This document shows positions 48,208-62,500 of a DNA stretch of 64,000 nt, one piece after another. Source of the stretch: Apostichopus japonicus. Taxonomy: Eukaryota > Echinodermata > Holothuroidea > Aspidochirotida > Stichopodidae. The notes under the pieces were generated by a model. The model saw nothing but the letters and a program-made list of their open reading frames with translations, was not told the origin of the DNA and did not search any database. Every line of letters begins with the position of its first letter. Position 1 is the stretch's first letter. Location of the stretch: the NCBI RefSeq assembly GCF_037975245.1, contig NC_092576.1:1686501-1750500 (forward strand), written 5' to 3'. The translations under genes and the position numbers were made by a program.

Positions 48208-51075
48208 GTAAGTACAAGTTAGTATATCATACTTGAACGCTATCATTAAAAACAGAATATTCAAACATGGTAGACGAAATATGGTATCCATATACATGTG
48301 CAAATTTGATAACAAAATTGATTTGTTCCTTCAATTATTATTTTGCTAGCTGAAAACAAAATCCTACGGGATCTGGAGGGATCATAGTTATAGGTTGTAT
48401 AGTGTGTGCGGAAGTGCTAGGAATCAGTAGCACATCCTGCAAGATTTTCGATTGGTTCGATTTGCACCAAAATGTGCATGCATATACTTCTGCACTATTA
48501 TCAGGTGTTATTCCCATGACAGAGTAATATGTTCCACTCAAAATACAAAAAGAAAAACGTTTTAATGATAAAAATGTTGCTCGCTATCAGGCTTCAAACT
48601 AGACATATATCTACTCCGGAAGTCCATATAGCCTTATGTAGAGAAACTATAAGTAGAGTGACTAGCCGGCGTATGTGTTCACTCGCTCCATATATATACT
48701 GACATATACTGTAAACGACAGTATATAGGCCTGGTCAAACTTATGTTCACGTCACGCCCTGCATTGTTCGCCATATAGTTGTATAGGATTATATAAACCA
48801 CATATACCTGCATATACCGTAATGCTTAGCCTATGCGTCATCTACACGCGATAACCATATCCAAACCTACGCGGAGTTTAGCCTATATCATGATCTTGTT
48901 GATAGGCTAAATACTCGTCTTCCTAAACAATTGAGCAATTCGCGAATCTTGATTGTACTTAGCCCATACAGCGAACTTTTACTCATGAAAATCGAAAGTT
49001 TTGTAAAATAATTGCACACATTTTACCTAACATATGTGTACTGAACTTTTTCTTTTGCTCAACTGCTTACAGAGTGTAATAAGTAAAATATTTGTATCAA
49101 TTTACATACAAAACTTACTAGATAGTATGATAGGTATATAGAGGTCATAATAAGTTGAAGAATTTTTCTTCAGTTTTCTTAATAGGCTACTTTTCTCATG
49201 ATTTCCCTTCTGCCATGATACATCATATAGCTATCATACGCAAGGTTTCTAGATTAATTGTCAAGTTGTGGGTTTATGTCGCAATCTTCAGGTTAGGCTA
49301 CTGTATCCAACAATTATTTTGAACCGTGTATTACTTTTTCACCTAATTGAAAGACCCTTCGTCATTTCTTGCTTCGCACCCATATAGAGAACTGCTTTTC
49401 TCACCTTTATTTAACGCCTTAATGTTTGCAATCTAAAGATATAATCAGCTCTGTCTTATCGAGTCTGACAGTTTCTGGTTATTGCCTAGCGTTACACTTC
49501 ACGCATCACTGTGCAACAATTATATAGCAGGTTAGGCTATACCAGGGAAGGTGTCTTTACTCATTGTTCAATTACGGGTTGTAGTGTAAGCGTATAATCT
49601 GGTATTGTGAGTTTAAGATCTTTATCCAAGGTTTTCAACACACCCTGTACTGTTGCTACTGGCATAACCTTGTAACCTTGTGTGTTGATATGATACCTTG
49701 TTGTATCGAAATGTAGGCCCCATATACTTTAGACAGTGAGAGTCAACATCAAACATTCCCGCCAAAGTAGCCTCCTAAGCTGTCGACAATGGCTTTACCA
49801 CATGACTTGATCGCATATACAGCTATTGTGAACACATAGTTATTGTCGTATCGAGTCCGCTTCCCGGTGGAAGAGGTACGTACAATGTACCTATACCTGC
49901 ATGTTGGTATAAAGAACTGTAAGATAAATATTAAATAATCTGACAGAGTATTTAATCTGCCGTAAGAAATTATTCATTATTTAGTAAACTTGTTTCAAAT
50001 TATATATATAAACAAAGGAGAAACCACCAGGCTGGGAAGAATTAGAAGACTATAACCAAACTGCAACATCTTCAAGTTTGTAAGATGATTAATAACAAAC
50101 ATGCATGGCCATCAGGAGAATATTAAAAATTTCTTTAAATTCCCACAAAATTACATCTAAATCCTCATGAAATCCAGGACAATGTGCTGTTATGAGTGGG
50201 ATATCACAAGTCTAAATTGTCAATTCGAATAGTTGAATGTGTCAACACGGTGTTTGAACCTAAAATCCAGATGAGGCATCAAAATACGTAACAGAGTGCA
50301 TGTCTACTTGGAAAGCGAGGTCAAAAACATGATACTGCCCAACCCCACTTTCAAGAGCCGGGACATTTGGAAAAGTTGCATATTCCGTATGCTATCCGGC
50401 GGGGCCCCTTAAGTAATTGGCTCAATGTGTGATTTCTGTGGTAATCGACTTTCTCCTCCAATAATTACATTGGGTGCCCAGTTTATGTTAATTGGAAGAC
50501 TAATGTGTCCAGCAACGTTAAATACATCAACTTTCGTTCAGTTTCGTGTCGGACTGAGTGTTTGAAAATAAACCGTACATAACATTTGTTTTCAGTGGAA
50601 ATTATCCTCAAACCCTCGAAAGTCCATGTTGGTTCTCGTTTACTCACAACGCTCTTACTTGATCAAAGCGAATATGGTTGCTTCTGGAAAACGGTTTTAG
50701 ATTGAATATTTTGTAAGCTTGCTAAAGCGGTGCCGATTGGTTCAGTATAGTTTTATCGGACTTGACTGTTCTTTCATACGAAAATCAAGTGACAGATCAC
50801 CATTAAATAGCTAATGGATATGCAACAGTTGATCAACAAGGATCACGTGACCAGGTTATTAGTTTTTCGTTTCGTGTTTGTTTAATTACATAAGTATTGA
50901 AATGCTTTAAGATTTGTTACGATTGCTTTCCGTCAAACATATGATTAATATCTTGTAAACTAGAAAGCAATATTCTGCGAAAAAATTAGTTTTTCTTATG
51001 ATTATGCTGACTATGGCGACCTAATTACAATACACACTCTCTACACACAAGGTACGTTCCTGCGAAGTGTACAAG

Positions 51076-51217
51076 AAGTGTTCACTAAAACACACATAGG
51101 CTGGTATTCTAATATACGACCGTACGGCGAGTTTGCCGAACAAATGCGGTTACCATCATGGGATTTAACAGTAGTTCCAATCACTGAAAAATATAAAGAA
51201 TGCCACTTCAACACATG
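51076..51217 (+). CDS. Short exon of sulfotransferase gene, copy 5
   Basis: Nearly identical to copy 3, with an open frame and intact GTAAGT donor at 51218. It is followed by a terminal exon that carries a premature stop, so the copy as a whole is probably a pseudogene. Confidence 0.48.
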
Positions 51218-51875
51218 GTAAGTTACCTATTGTTCAACAGATTTGGTCTATAAAGGTAGCAGTTGGTCAAGGTGATGAATTCCGCATCGTTTGAGTCATA
51301 TATATATTAGAAGGTACTAACGTATCCTAGCCTATCAGTACAATACGTAGCTATATACCTATGTTAGGCTTATTAGTATTGTAGTAGTAGGATGGTGGTC
51401 AACATGTTGATGCGATTGTTGTCAATAAAGTTGAGCACGAAATGAAAATAGTTAATCAATAGCCACGGGTGCTGGACTGTGTAAAGATGGTAACTGAGCT
51501 GATCAATAGATATGTGCATAAACCATATATAGGGCCTGTTGAAAAATGATCATTACCCCCCCCCCCCCACCCCAAGCGAACGGAATGTGTTTATATGAAC
51601 GAGTTTACATCATAGAATCGTGGTATACGTATTGCGCAATGTTTAAAGTGACAAACAGCCAGAGCCTTTCTATATGCTTCTTGCTCCCCTTGGTCAAAAT
51701 ATTGAAAACATTAACGTCAAATCATACATTAACGCTGGAGGAATGTATATGTACCAAATTGTTCAGTGGACATAAGCTATAAAGCAAATATTTGGTATGT
51801 ACGTACTACATCGATAAGAAAGTGCTGGTTTTGTATCCTGCTCTTCAACTATCGATTCAAAACTAATGCACTGCT

Positions 51876-52295
51876 TCGACAGTAAAATAATCTTTCACAG
51901 CAGATAAACTAATATGTTACCACAAGTATACTAATATATAAAGACAGATCTACTAATCTCTTGCGGCAGATTAACTAATCTGTTACGACAATACAATAGA
52001 TGGTTCGACAGATTAACAAATCTGTTATGACAGATTAACTTATATGTTTTGAAAGATTAACTTATATGTTATGACAGATTAAATAATCTGTTACAACAGG
52101 TTTGCCAATATGCTAGGACAGAATGACTAAACCGATATGGCAGATTAATTAATCTGTTACGATATATGAAATTGATCTGTTATCTCTGATTAACCAATCT
52201 CTTAAAATCAAATTAAATTATCTGTTACTGCTTATGCAATGATCTTCTACGTCAGATTCATAAACTGTTATGAAAGCTTAATAGTACGTTATGAC
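51876..52295. repeat. Palindromic minisatellite, unit 5
   Basis: Same family, and nearly the same as the copy in unit 3. Confidence 0.72.
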
Positions 52296-52541
52296 ATTTA
52301 TATCGACGGATTTGAAAAACAAGTTACAACATACTGATTTGTTCTCTATTTGTTTCTTTGACCAAAACTGAACCAACATTATTTCCAATGGGCCAAACAT
52401 TGTCGATGGCACTAATGGGCTTTCGTAGCATTGTAACCCATATTAAGTTACATTTAAACACACACCACCCCTCTCCCTCCTTTTTGCCCATTCACATGTA
52501 CACCTGGTAGTACAAAATGAGTTTAATTGTTCTCTTTTCAG

Positions 52542-53616
52542 GATCGGTTCCTCTACCACCTCACCAAGTGACATAGTCGAGGTGTCCGACGAACGTCGAA
52601 CGTTACTTGTCCAACATTACGGTCCTTCAGGAACACCACTCCCAAACTTCTTCACCAAAGGAAAACCAGGAGGTCTTACACTACGGGATTACTCGAATGG
52701 CGTCGTTGTATTTGTTCACCATAACAAAGCAGCTGGAACCACGATCAAATCTTGCATGAGGAGAATGCAGCGTACAGGGATCATCGATGGACCAGAACCG
52801 TTTCTAGTACATGCTCCTGGAAGAATGGAGCTTCACTTACGAGCACGTAAGGGCAGAAAATACAAGCAAATGAAATATTTTATGGGTGGCTATTCGTTTG
52901 GAATGTGTGATTATTTTACAGATAACCGAAAATGTTCATATTTTACATTCATGAGAGATCCAATCGAACGAGTTATATCCTCAGTAGTACTATAGTAGTA
53001 CTATTGCCATCGTAACCGCGGGGACCAACTTTGTGGCCCTACTAGGGTGGATAACTTTACCTTGGAAGAATGGGCGATATACCAGGGTAGTTATTTCTTT
53101 TATCAACTTCTTATCCAGCCTGTATTTTGTTCAAAAGATTGGCCTTTAAAAAAGGTTAGCACCAGTGATCAGTATATTTTAAAAGAGTTTCAAACCAATG
53201 TGACAAATGTGACCAATGTAAGACAATGCTGGTTCCGACAGAGACAATATTTTGCAAATGTTCTGACCTCTGCTGAACTAACAGTTTTGTTCGACTACAT
53301 ATCTGCTAACTTGGAAAACTGGTTTGCATTTATTGGGATGACTGAATATTTCAGTTCATCTTTGAAAATGCTTACACACATCTACAACATACCGTTTGAG
53401 GATAAATGCGATCGGAAAACTAACGAAGGACGATACAAAACAGATTTAAGCCAGGTTAATGATCATTCTTACAACAAATCAGAATTAAGAGATACGTTGA
53501 TGGGAAACCCACAAGTTATGAAGGCCTTAGAATTTGATATGTTGTTATACGATAAGGGGATGGAAATTTTTCAAAACGAGGAGAAGGTTTTTGCCCGAAG
53601 GGGTTTGAGAAATTAA
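52542..53616 (+). pseudogene. Sulfotransferase, terminal exon, copy 5 (premature stop)
   Basis: The frame matches copies 1 and 3 to the 3'-phosphate motif RDPIERVISS. There AGTAGTACTAT is present twice in tandem (about 52984-53005) and brings TAG codons into frame at 52993-52998. The net gain of 12 nt keeps the frame afterwards, so residues resume to the normal stop at 53614-53616. A translated product would lose the carboxy 200 residues, including the sequons and the Cys-rich part. Both halves are otherwise well kept, so the break is recent. Confidence 0.85.
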
Positions 53617-55282
53617 ATGCGATTACTTGATAACAATTTAGTGAGAATTAAAAATGATTCAAGAAATGTTGTACATTGACACTCTTCCATTGAACTTAAG
53701 AGCGTAAACATTTATAGAACGTATATGTCCCGATAATATAAAATATAAACGAGTGCTGCAGAGTCCCTCAAAGTATTAATTCTTAATTCCGACAGCTAGA
53801 GGTATTAGTTATAGTACTGAATTCAACTGTTGCTAATTCATTCTAAAAAATACTCAAATACATGTAAATATTTCCGATAAATTCCAATACTTTCATATTC
53901 ATCGAGGTATTATATTCTTATACGGCTTCTAAAATTCTTCTTGGAATTTTGCACGTTCTTATACCTTAGGATGTTATACTTCCAATACATGGCTGTATGC
54001 ATTGTTGAAACTGAAGTTAAACAAGTAAAGAAATACTCTGTCAACTTCAAGTAATACCGATACTGATTTCACTGATGCGACAATAACAGTTGTAGTTTTC
54101 AATCTTCCAACTTTGAGCGGAACAGAAGCTTAATTCTATGGACATGACGGTTGCATTTCTCAATGGCATACCAGTTATACCACCAACTTTGTCTTTCACA
54201 ATAACACATGGCAGAAAAAACCAACCCCTTAAAAACATGGTATAATATTGCTCACAATTTTGAAAAACAAGCGAGCTGCAAAATTTTATGAGATTTGCTC
54301 AAATAATCGTCATTCCATTTCAGTCTCTTCTTATGTTTGGCGAGCTTTTTATTTAGTGTTGCCAGATAAACGAAATGCTAGATTCTCTCTGATTATATTA
54401 ATGTGAATTTCAAGCCTGTAAGTTTATATTGCAAGCTTGTGAACACTAAAGTAGGCAAAGAGGAAATAAAATTGATATTACAAACTTGTAAATAAATACT
54501 GAATTCTGTCCTGTTATATTTTTTGTAGTCTCAACTTAGCTTAGCTAGTAGTTTCGTGTCACTATATAGTCCCGTTAAGAGCAAGTGTCACAACATGTAA
54601 GGTTATATTGACGTGAAAAAGACTTCATATCTGGGGGACGGGGCAAATTCTCAATTCATATGACATATTAATGTCGGGGCATCAACTTTTAGAGAAAAGA
54701 GGTGGATTTATGATTTTATGAAGGAATATGTGTAGTCATTGAGTCGTTTAGCCCGATTCTTATGTAGAGAGGGTCTGATAAGGTCTCCCCAACCCTGGGA
54801 ATGATGTCAGATGATGAATTGTGAGGCATATTTAGACTATAAATTAGCAACATAATTAAGTCTCAACGCAGATTTGTGATAACTAATATTTTGAACAACC
54901 TGACACAGCCTCGATCCACGTGTGATTACGCTACAGCAAAATTTCCACTTTTATTAGAAACTTTGAAGAAAGATGTCAAGAGTCCGTCGAATTTTGTGAC
55001 ACCCACCAAAATAGATAGCTGTTCAATTTTATGTTGTGTGGTACATTATGTTAATGAACATTATTTTTGCTATCTTTTGCGAGCTTTATCTTTTCAATGC
55101 TACTATTGGACTTGATCTCCTCCCCATTTAACTCTTTCATCCCCCCGTCCCCCCACCCCCTCCCGATTCCACCAGTCCATGCATCATGAATACAAGCTTG
55201 ACAAGGACGAATCTTGACTTAATGACAAACGACTTATGTGGGTAGCATCTGGCCGTTTCGATCCTTTTAATAACCCCAGTGA

Positions 55283-57900
55283 CATGGGCGCAGATCAGTC
55301 TTGGAAAATGGTGGGGACGCGTGTCTGTTCTCTGATACTATCTAAACGGAGCGCGACCATGGGTTTGCGCGAAACGTACATGAAATTTGTTGGCAAATAT
55401 ACCTCCCAGATCGTCGAAAATAACACTTCCAAGACCTAATGAAAATCTTGCTAATCAGTTTGGTGATTTCTTTATAAACAAGGTAGCAGCTATTCGTGAG
55501 GAATATGATACTTGTGATGCCACGCCCAGTGTGGACATAATGGCAGACGATAGAATTTTTGGTGGTTGTCCTCTAGAATCTTTCTCTCCTGCCACCGAAG
55601 AAGAGGTACGGAAGCTAATTAAAAGCTCCCCAACAAAGTCCTGCAGTTTGGATCCTATACATACCTGGCTATTGAAGCAATGTATCGATGCACCCCTGCT
55701 AATTATAACCGCCATCATAAACCAATCACTCATTGAATCAAAGGTGCCGTCTTGATTTAAGCGTTCTATTGTTAAACCACTGCTCAAAAAGCCTGGTATG
55801 AATAAAGAAGTGTTTAAAAACTACCGACCTATATCAAATTTATCTTTTATATCCAAACTCGTAGAAAAAGTTGTTGCAATACGCCTTCAACATCACTGAT
55901 ATGCCAATGCTTTGCATGTTAATATCCAATCTGCATATCGCCAGTACCATTCAACTGAGTCAGCTTTACTAAGAGTACATAACGATATTGCTGCAGCTCT
56001 TGACAAGAGGCCCCAAACAATGATGGTCATTTTGGACCTATCGGCAGCCTTCGATCTTAGTGATCATGATATCTTATTTAATCGTTTCCAACATACTTTT
56101 GGAATTGCGTCAAACTCATTAAAATGGTTTAAGTCCTATTTTAGGGACAGAGTGCAATGTATACAAATTGATAATGTTATATCTGATGAGAAATAGCTAA
56201 GGTTTGGGGTACCACATGGATCTGTACTTGGTCCTTTGATATATTGTATGTTTACCCGTGCAGTTGGAGAAATAATTCAGCGCCATAACATCAACCATCA
56301 CTGTTATGCTGATGATACGCAATTGTTTTTGAATTTTGGTGCCCTTGAGTCCTGGAATGATGTATCATTAAAGCTCCAAGCATGCCTTTCAGATATAGAC
56401 AGTTGGATGCGGGTTAATTGTTTGAACTTAATCAGGACAAAACTGAGTTCATTGTATTTTCACCAAAATTTCAGGGTCATGCTATTCAAGACTTGTATAT
56501 AAATATGGGACCTAACACCATACGTTCAGCTCCTAAAGTAAAGAATTTAGGTATATATCTTGATCACAATCTTACCATGGATAATCAAGTTGACTCTATC
56601 TGTAAGTCCTGTTATTGGCAGATCCGAAATATTGGCAAAATTAGAAGGTATATCTCAGATGATGCGTGTAAGACTTTAATCCATGCCCTTGTGACATCAA
56701 AACTGGATTACTGCAATGCCCTGCTATATGGCCTGCCTCACAAGCTGACCGATCGCCTTCAGCGAGTTCAGAATCGCGCTGCGCGGCTTGTAAGTCGCAC
56801 TCGTAGACACGAGCATATTACACCTGTATTACGTGACTTACATTGGTTGCCTATTCATTGCAGGTTCAATTATAAGATTCTGTTATATACATATAAGTCA
56901 CTTAATGGTTTAGCCCCTATCTACCTCTCTGAATTAATACATAAGTACAAGCCTACTCGATCTCTACGCTCAGAATCCAAGTCCTTACTTACCAAACCTG
57001 TCATTAAATTAAATTAAATTTCTACATACGGAAACAGGCGTTTCGATTACTCATCTGCGACAATATGGAACAGGTTATCGGAGGAAGCTAAGTGTGCCAA
57101 AAATATAGATGAATTTAAAATAACTAATCAAAACCTTTCTATTTAGATCTGCATTCCATTAACCGTGCTTTCTATACTATTTATATTGTCACATATTATT
57201 ACAACGCATCATTTTGCATTTATAGCGCTTTTAAAATTTAAATTTTACACTTATTTATATATTTTAAATTTTAAGAATTTGTTTGTATAATTTTCGATTT
57301 CCCATTTGCAGTTTTTATTATACAATTTATTGTCAGATGGTATATAACAAATTTTCTACCCCCTTTTATACCTTACATGATCGATTTATATATTTGTATA
57401 TCATGTTTGTTTGTGTTTTACAGACTGTAAAGCGCCTTTAAGAGCAATTTCTGATTGGATAAGGCACTATAGAATATTTGTAAAATAAATAAATAAATGA
57501 TGTTCACAAACCTCCTTAAATTTTAGATATCATTGCTCAGAAATTTAGTTTGGAGAAATATATGGGCGTCTGCAAATCAAAAAAATCAGGGGACAAATAA
57601 TCCAATTAGACTTTTGTATATACGATGGGTTTGGGATCCTATCCAGTAAACAATTATAGACTGCCGCAAATGCGATTTCCGTCCAATATTTAAAAACTGT
57701 GGATAAATATAATAAATGAGAACTGCTGCATGTCATTTTCACAAAATTCTGCATCAAACTGCGCCAAAGTTTAATACAGGGGAATTAAAATGCAGCATTT
57801 GGTCAAGTCAAATTGGTGGGGACACGGTATATCATGTCCCCACCACTGAAAAAGTTGGTGGGGACGCGTCCCGCTGTCCGCACCAGGATCTGCGGCCATG
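55283..57900. mobile_element. Array-borne hAT-like element, units 5/6 junction
   Basis: 2,618 bp with CATGGGCGCAGATC at the left and GATCTGCGGCCATG at the right, flanked by CCCAGTGA on both sides (55275-55282, 57901-57908). The interior is CR1-like. Confidence 0.75.
55398..57498 (+). pseudogene. CR1/L2-like retrotransposon fragment, copy 5
   Basis: Same set of stops as copy 3. A private insertion of about ten bases (TTAAATTAAAT region near 57005-57018) ends the carboxy frame early. The tail matches that of copy 1 (GGCACTATAGAATATTTG), in line with the head of unit 6 matching that of unit 2. Confidence 0.84.
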
Positions 57901-57908
57901 CCCAGTGA

Positions 57909-58692
57909 GGACTTCATTTATAATTAATCTAACAAAGACTTATTTGACAGACATCAAAAGTGCCTGGAAATTACAATTCGAAGATTACAAACACGCTGTG
58001 GGACACCGTCTCTGTCAATGCATTTCCTCGTAATCGGGAATAGTAGTGACACACAATGGTTTTATCACTACTACGAACAGTCCATAACCACCTACCCTGT
58101 TGATGTTTAGATGTGGTTGTTGCTTCATTTGTTTTGCGTGTGTTTGTGTGCTTTTCTATTCTCTAGGGATCGTTTTCTGCTCGTATTTCCGTTTTAGCTG
58201 TGATGTTTTGATTCTGATAGACTTGGGTCTCTTGATGTGAAGAACCCATTGAACTTTTGGTGTGAACTTTACTGTCACAGGTTAATTCCGAAAAGGGAAC
58301 GCAGTTTGAGGTTCCCCCTTAGGCTTGTACATGTTATGGTCGAGTGCCTCTCACCAGCGTGTGACGTAATGGGGTCACTTCTTTCTAAAAAGTGCGTTTC
58401 TACAGGTCCTCATATCAGAAAGTATTCTTTACCCGCTTCTTCAAGTACGAACTATATCATGTCCCTGTAGAGTCCATAATATATCTGGAGATATATGTTA
58501 AGACTGTTTACTATATCTTACTCGCTGACAGTTATACCACACTGTAGAATAAAGCTTTCACTCGAGCATGACAGTTATTTGGCTCTTAAGCAAATGTTAT
58601 GGTTGACCGAATTCAAACTTCACGCGATGACGTTTTTTGTGCCCCCAAAAAATAATGAAAAAGTGAACGTAACAATAATGTCTATGTTGCAG
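57909..58692. other. Head of unit 6 without recognised gene
   Basis: Equivalent to 1416-2199. It resembles the head of unit 2 and ends in the acceptor CTATGTTGCAG before the possible first exon. No other feature seen. Confidence 0.5.
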
Positions 58693-58887
58693 CTTTAACT
58701 CGGAACTAGTCTGTTAATGGTTTTACAAGATGATGGGTTACGGGCATTCTCGTTTCATATACTCGGTTTTGAGTGTTACTTTGTTAATGATATTGTGGTG
58801 TTTTTCAAGTCATCATTCTTGGATAAGTGTCGCGACCAAGCTGCAAAAATCAAACTGGCGGCAAATAGCTCCTCGGCAAGGAACAGA
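58693..58887 (+). CDS. Possible 5' exon of sulfotransferase gene, copy 6 (open)
   Basis: The borders match copy 3. The frame from ATG 58717 is open to the donor at 58888. The gypsy element lies 280 bases downstream, inside the presumed first intron, so a transcript would have to read across an element in opposite orientation. The later exons lie outside the window. Confidence 0.35.
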
Positions 58888-59166
58888 GTAAGTACAAGTT
58901 AGTATATCATACTTCAACGCTATCATTAAAAACAGAATATTCAAACATGGTAGACGAAATATGGTATCCATATACATGTGCAAATTTGATAACAAAATTG
59001 ATTTGTTCCTTCAATTATTATTTTGCTAGCTGAAAACAAAATCCTATGGGATCTGGAGGGATCATAGTTATAGGTTGTATAGTGTGTGCGGAAGTGCTAG
59101 GAATCAGTAGCACATCCCTGCAAAATTTTCGATTGGTTCGATTTGATAAAAAATGTTGCTCGCTAT

Positions 59167-59416
59167 TGTTGTGTCGGTCCCGGGACAACCTAACAAACTT
59201 ATAGGAATACTTCACAAAACAGTATAACGCAAATGATCCGTCTAAACGGTTAACGTAATGTATTGTGAGCTTTTAACAAGAACGTGTTCTCCAAGAAACC
59301 TTGGTAGACGTTACATAACACAAACCATACCATTCAAATTAAGGTATGCATAAATTAACATATATCAAACTATATCGTAAACAGATTATTTGGTGGCGCT
59401 AAGTAACTATCCAACA
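59167..59416 (-). repeat. 3' LTR of gypsy element (complete)
   Basis: 250 bp with TGTTG...CAACA inverted ends when read on the minus strand. It directly follows the polypurine tract, which is why I place its start at 59416 and not at the TG found 49 bp further in (59367). Confidence 0.85.
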
Positions 59417-59432
59417 TTCCTCCCTTTCTTCT
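59417..59432 (-). other. Polypurine tract
   Basis: AGAAGAAAGGGAGGAA on the minus strand, immediately before the 3' LTR: the usual primer site for plus-strand DNA synthesis. Confidence 0.72.
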
Positions 59433-59567
59433 AATTAAGAATAAAATCAAAAATATATCATTATTCGCAATACTTGTTTTACGAAATTATTAATTATATG
59501 ACACTCAACAACTTTTCAAAATAAAACGTTTCCTTTAAACTTTCTTATTCTAGACTTATAAAATTAC
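59417..59567. other. Gypsy 3' untranslated stretch
   Basis: Lies between the Gag-Pol stop and the 3' LTR; AT-rich. Apart from the polypurine tract I see nothing in it. Confidence 0.6.
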
Positions 59568-62500
59568 TCACGATGAAATACTAAATGGAACAAATTGTTT
59601 ACGAGTACGTGACGACCGTCTCAAATTAGGTGTTACTGGATTTGAAGCTTTTGCCACGTCTGGGACCGAAACAACAACTGGCGATTTCAAATTCTGTTCC
59701 TGCGATTCTACCTCAGAAACGGGAGAACTATTTCTCTTTAAACCACGAGTGACGTCATCAACACCAGTTGATTTCGGTTTACTGATCTCGTCAGAGTCAA
59801 CAGGAATATCTAAATCCACAATACTTGGCAAAGGCTTTAAATCGTTAAATGTGTGCATTTTACGACTATAAGGCTTACATGATCTTGATCTGATTTGATT
59901 AATATGTCTTTTCCATACATGATCATCAACTCTAACCAAATATGTTACAGGACCCAATACTTTAAAAATGATGCCTTCAACCCATTTATCAGACGATGAT
60001 CTAAAATCCAAAACCATGACCATATCTCCTACGGAAACAGATCTAATAGGCTTTTCAGTATTTGAGTTCTGTTTCTGTGACACTGAAAACTTCAAATTTG
60101 GTTTTAGAGCTGATAGTCTAGTTGGCAATTCTCGCTTAAAGAATAGTTTGGCAGGCGTTTCTTTGATTAAAGCGTGAGGTGTGGTTCTATAAGACAACAG
60201 AAATCGATCGATTTTAATTTGAACGTTGCCACTCTCGAATTTACATTTTTTCATTGCCTGTTTAAACGTACGAACAAAGCGCTCTGCTTCGCCATTAGAT
60301 GCTGGGTGTTTGACAGCACTTCTAATATGGCGAATGCCATTTTGCTTGCAAAAGACGTTAAACTCTTCAGCAATAAATTGGGGGCCATTATCTGATACCA
60401 GCTCTTTTGGCAAGCCGTAGCGTGCAAATATCGTCCTCAATTCATTGATAGTTTTATTAGCAGTTGTGGATTTCATTAGGATGACCTCTGGCCACTTTGA
60501 ATGAGCGTCTACGACTATCAAATACATATGACCGAGGAATGGACCCGCAAAGTCAACGTGAATACGTTGCCATGGTGCGGTGGGCCATTTCCAAGGATTT
60601 ACATCAACCTTTGGGAGAACAGATTGAACTGATTGACATGCATTACACGATTCAACAAGCTGCTCAATCTGCAAATCTAGACCTGGCCAATATACATGCA
60701 TCCTAGCAAGTGACTTCATCCTTACCATACCGGGATGACTGGCGTGCAATTCGCTTAGAATGCGATCTCGGTAACTCGAAGGAATGATCACACGAATTCC
60801 CCATAAAAGACAATTGCCTTCGACGGAGAGTTCATTTTGTTTACTAAAATAGGGCGTCATTTCTTTGTTTAAGTTTTCTCCCGGCCAACCATACAGAACA
60901 AAATGTCTAACCCTCGATAAAATAGGATCACTACTCGTAGCTGTTGCAATTTCTTTTGCGCTGACAGGTAAAGATTGAATTTGCGCCTGATTCAAATCAT
61001 TTGCTTCATTCGTCCACAATACAGTAAACTGATCAACTGTTTTAAGTTTGTCACTAGTATGCGCGCTCGAATTTGGCAATCTAGAGAAGAAATCGACATT
61101 TGCATTCTGTTTGGATGTACGGTACTGAATATCATATTCATAACCACTCAGAAGAATAGCCCAACGTTGCAATCTAGATGCGGCTAACACAGGGATGCCT
61201 TTGTTAGGACCAAACAGAAACTTCAAAGGCTTATGATCGGTAAACAAAGTGAACCGCTTCCCACAAAGATATTGGTGGAAAATGCGCACACCATAAACAA
61301 TTGCTAGGGCCTCCCTTTCGATTTGAGAATAATTTTGCTCAGTTTTCGTTAATTTTCTGGAAGCATATGCAATTGGTTTCTCTCCTTCCGGAGTTGAATG
61401 TGAGATCACTGCACCAATACCATACGGTGATGCATCAACTGAAAGCGTAATCTCCTTAGAGGGGTCAAAGTACACGAGCACTTTTGAGGAAGTGAGAATT
61501 TCTTTAATCTCCTCAAATGCTTGTTGACAATCGCTAGACCATATAAAGTTTTTGTCACATTGCAAAGCTGACGTCATTGGGGCCATAACAGATGATAAAT
61601 TTGGCATGAATTTACGATAATAATTTATAAGCCCTATGAGTGATTGCAGTTCCTGCTTATTTTGTGGAGCAGGGGCATTAACAACAGCCTCAACTTTTGC
61701 AGGAGATGGGTGAATGCCCTTAGCATCTACAATAAAACCAAGATACTCGATCGAGTCCTGGAAAAATGAACACTTTGATTCCTTAAGTCTCAAACCAACC
61801 TCGTCGAGTTTCTTGACTACCTGACCCAAGTTCCTTAAATGTTCTTCGTCAGTTTTACCAGTGACGATAATATCGTCTAGATAGCAACCCACCCCATTTA
61901 ACCCACCCAAAATTTGGTCCATGCATTGTTGAAAAATTGCAGGGGCGGAGCTTACTCCAAACGGTAGTCTTGTATACTGAAAAAGACCTAAATGGGTGTT
62001 GATCGTAACATATTTTCTGGAATCGGGATCTAAAACTATTTGCAAGTATGCATTTGACAAGTCTAGTTTTGAGAACTTTTGACCACCCTGCAGCTGTGCA
62101 AATAACTCGTCGGGACGGGGCAAAGGATATTCTTGTTGGTGCATTGCTGGGTTAATTGTGACCTTGTAGTCCCCGCAAACCCGGATATTACCATCCCCTT
62201 TTCTCACTGGGACAATTGGGGCGGCCCAATCAGAAAAATCAACTTTTTCTAGCACACCCTCCTTCACTAGTCTATTTAGCTCTTCTAAAACCTTATCCTT
62301 GATAGCTAGAGGCATGGGCCTTGGTTTGTAAAATTTAGGTGTTGCATCAGGTTTTATCCTAAGTTTCGCTTGGATGCCTTTGACTGTACCCAATTTCTTA
62401 TTAAGTACGTTACTACCAGACAATATCTCATTGACTTTGTCTTTTGGTGACAAATACACACGATTGATTTCTTGCCAATTTAAAGGCAAGTGTTCCAACC

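Larger units (their letters stand above)
45518..57560 (+). repeat. Tandem unit 5 (type A body, unit-4-like head)
   Basis: Fifth copy, 12,043 bp including the 1,348-bp hAT insertion at 46458-47805. The first kilobase resembles unit 4, whereas from about 48.0 kb onward it is almost the same as unit 3. The switch suggests crossover or gene conversion between about 46.4 and 48.1 kb. Confidence 0.92.
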
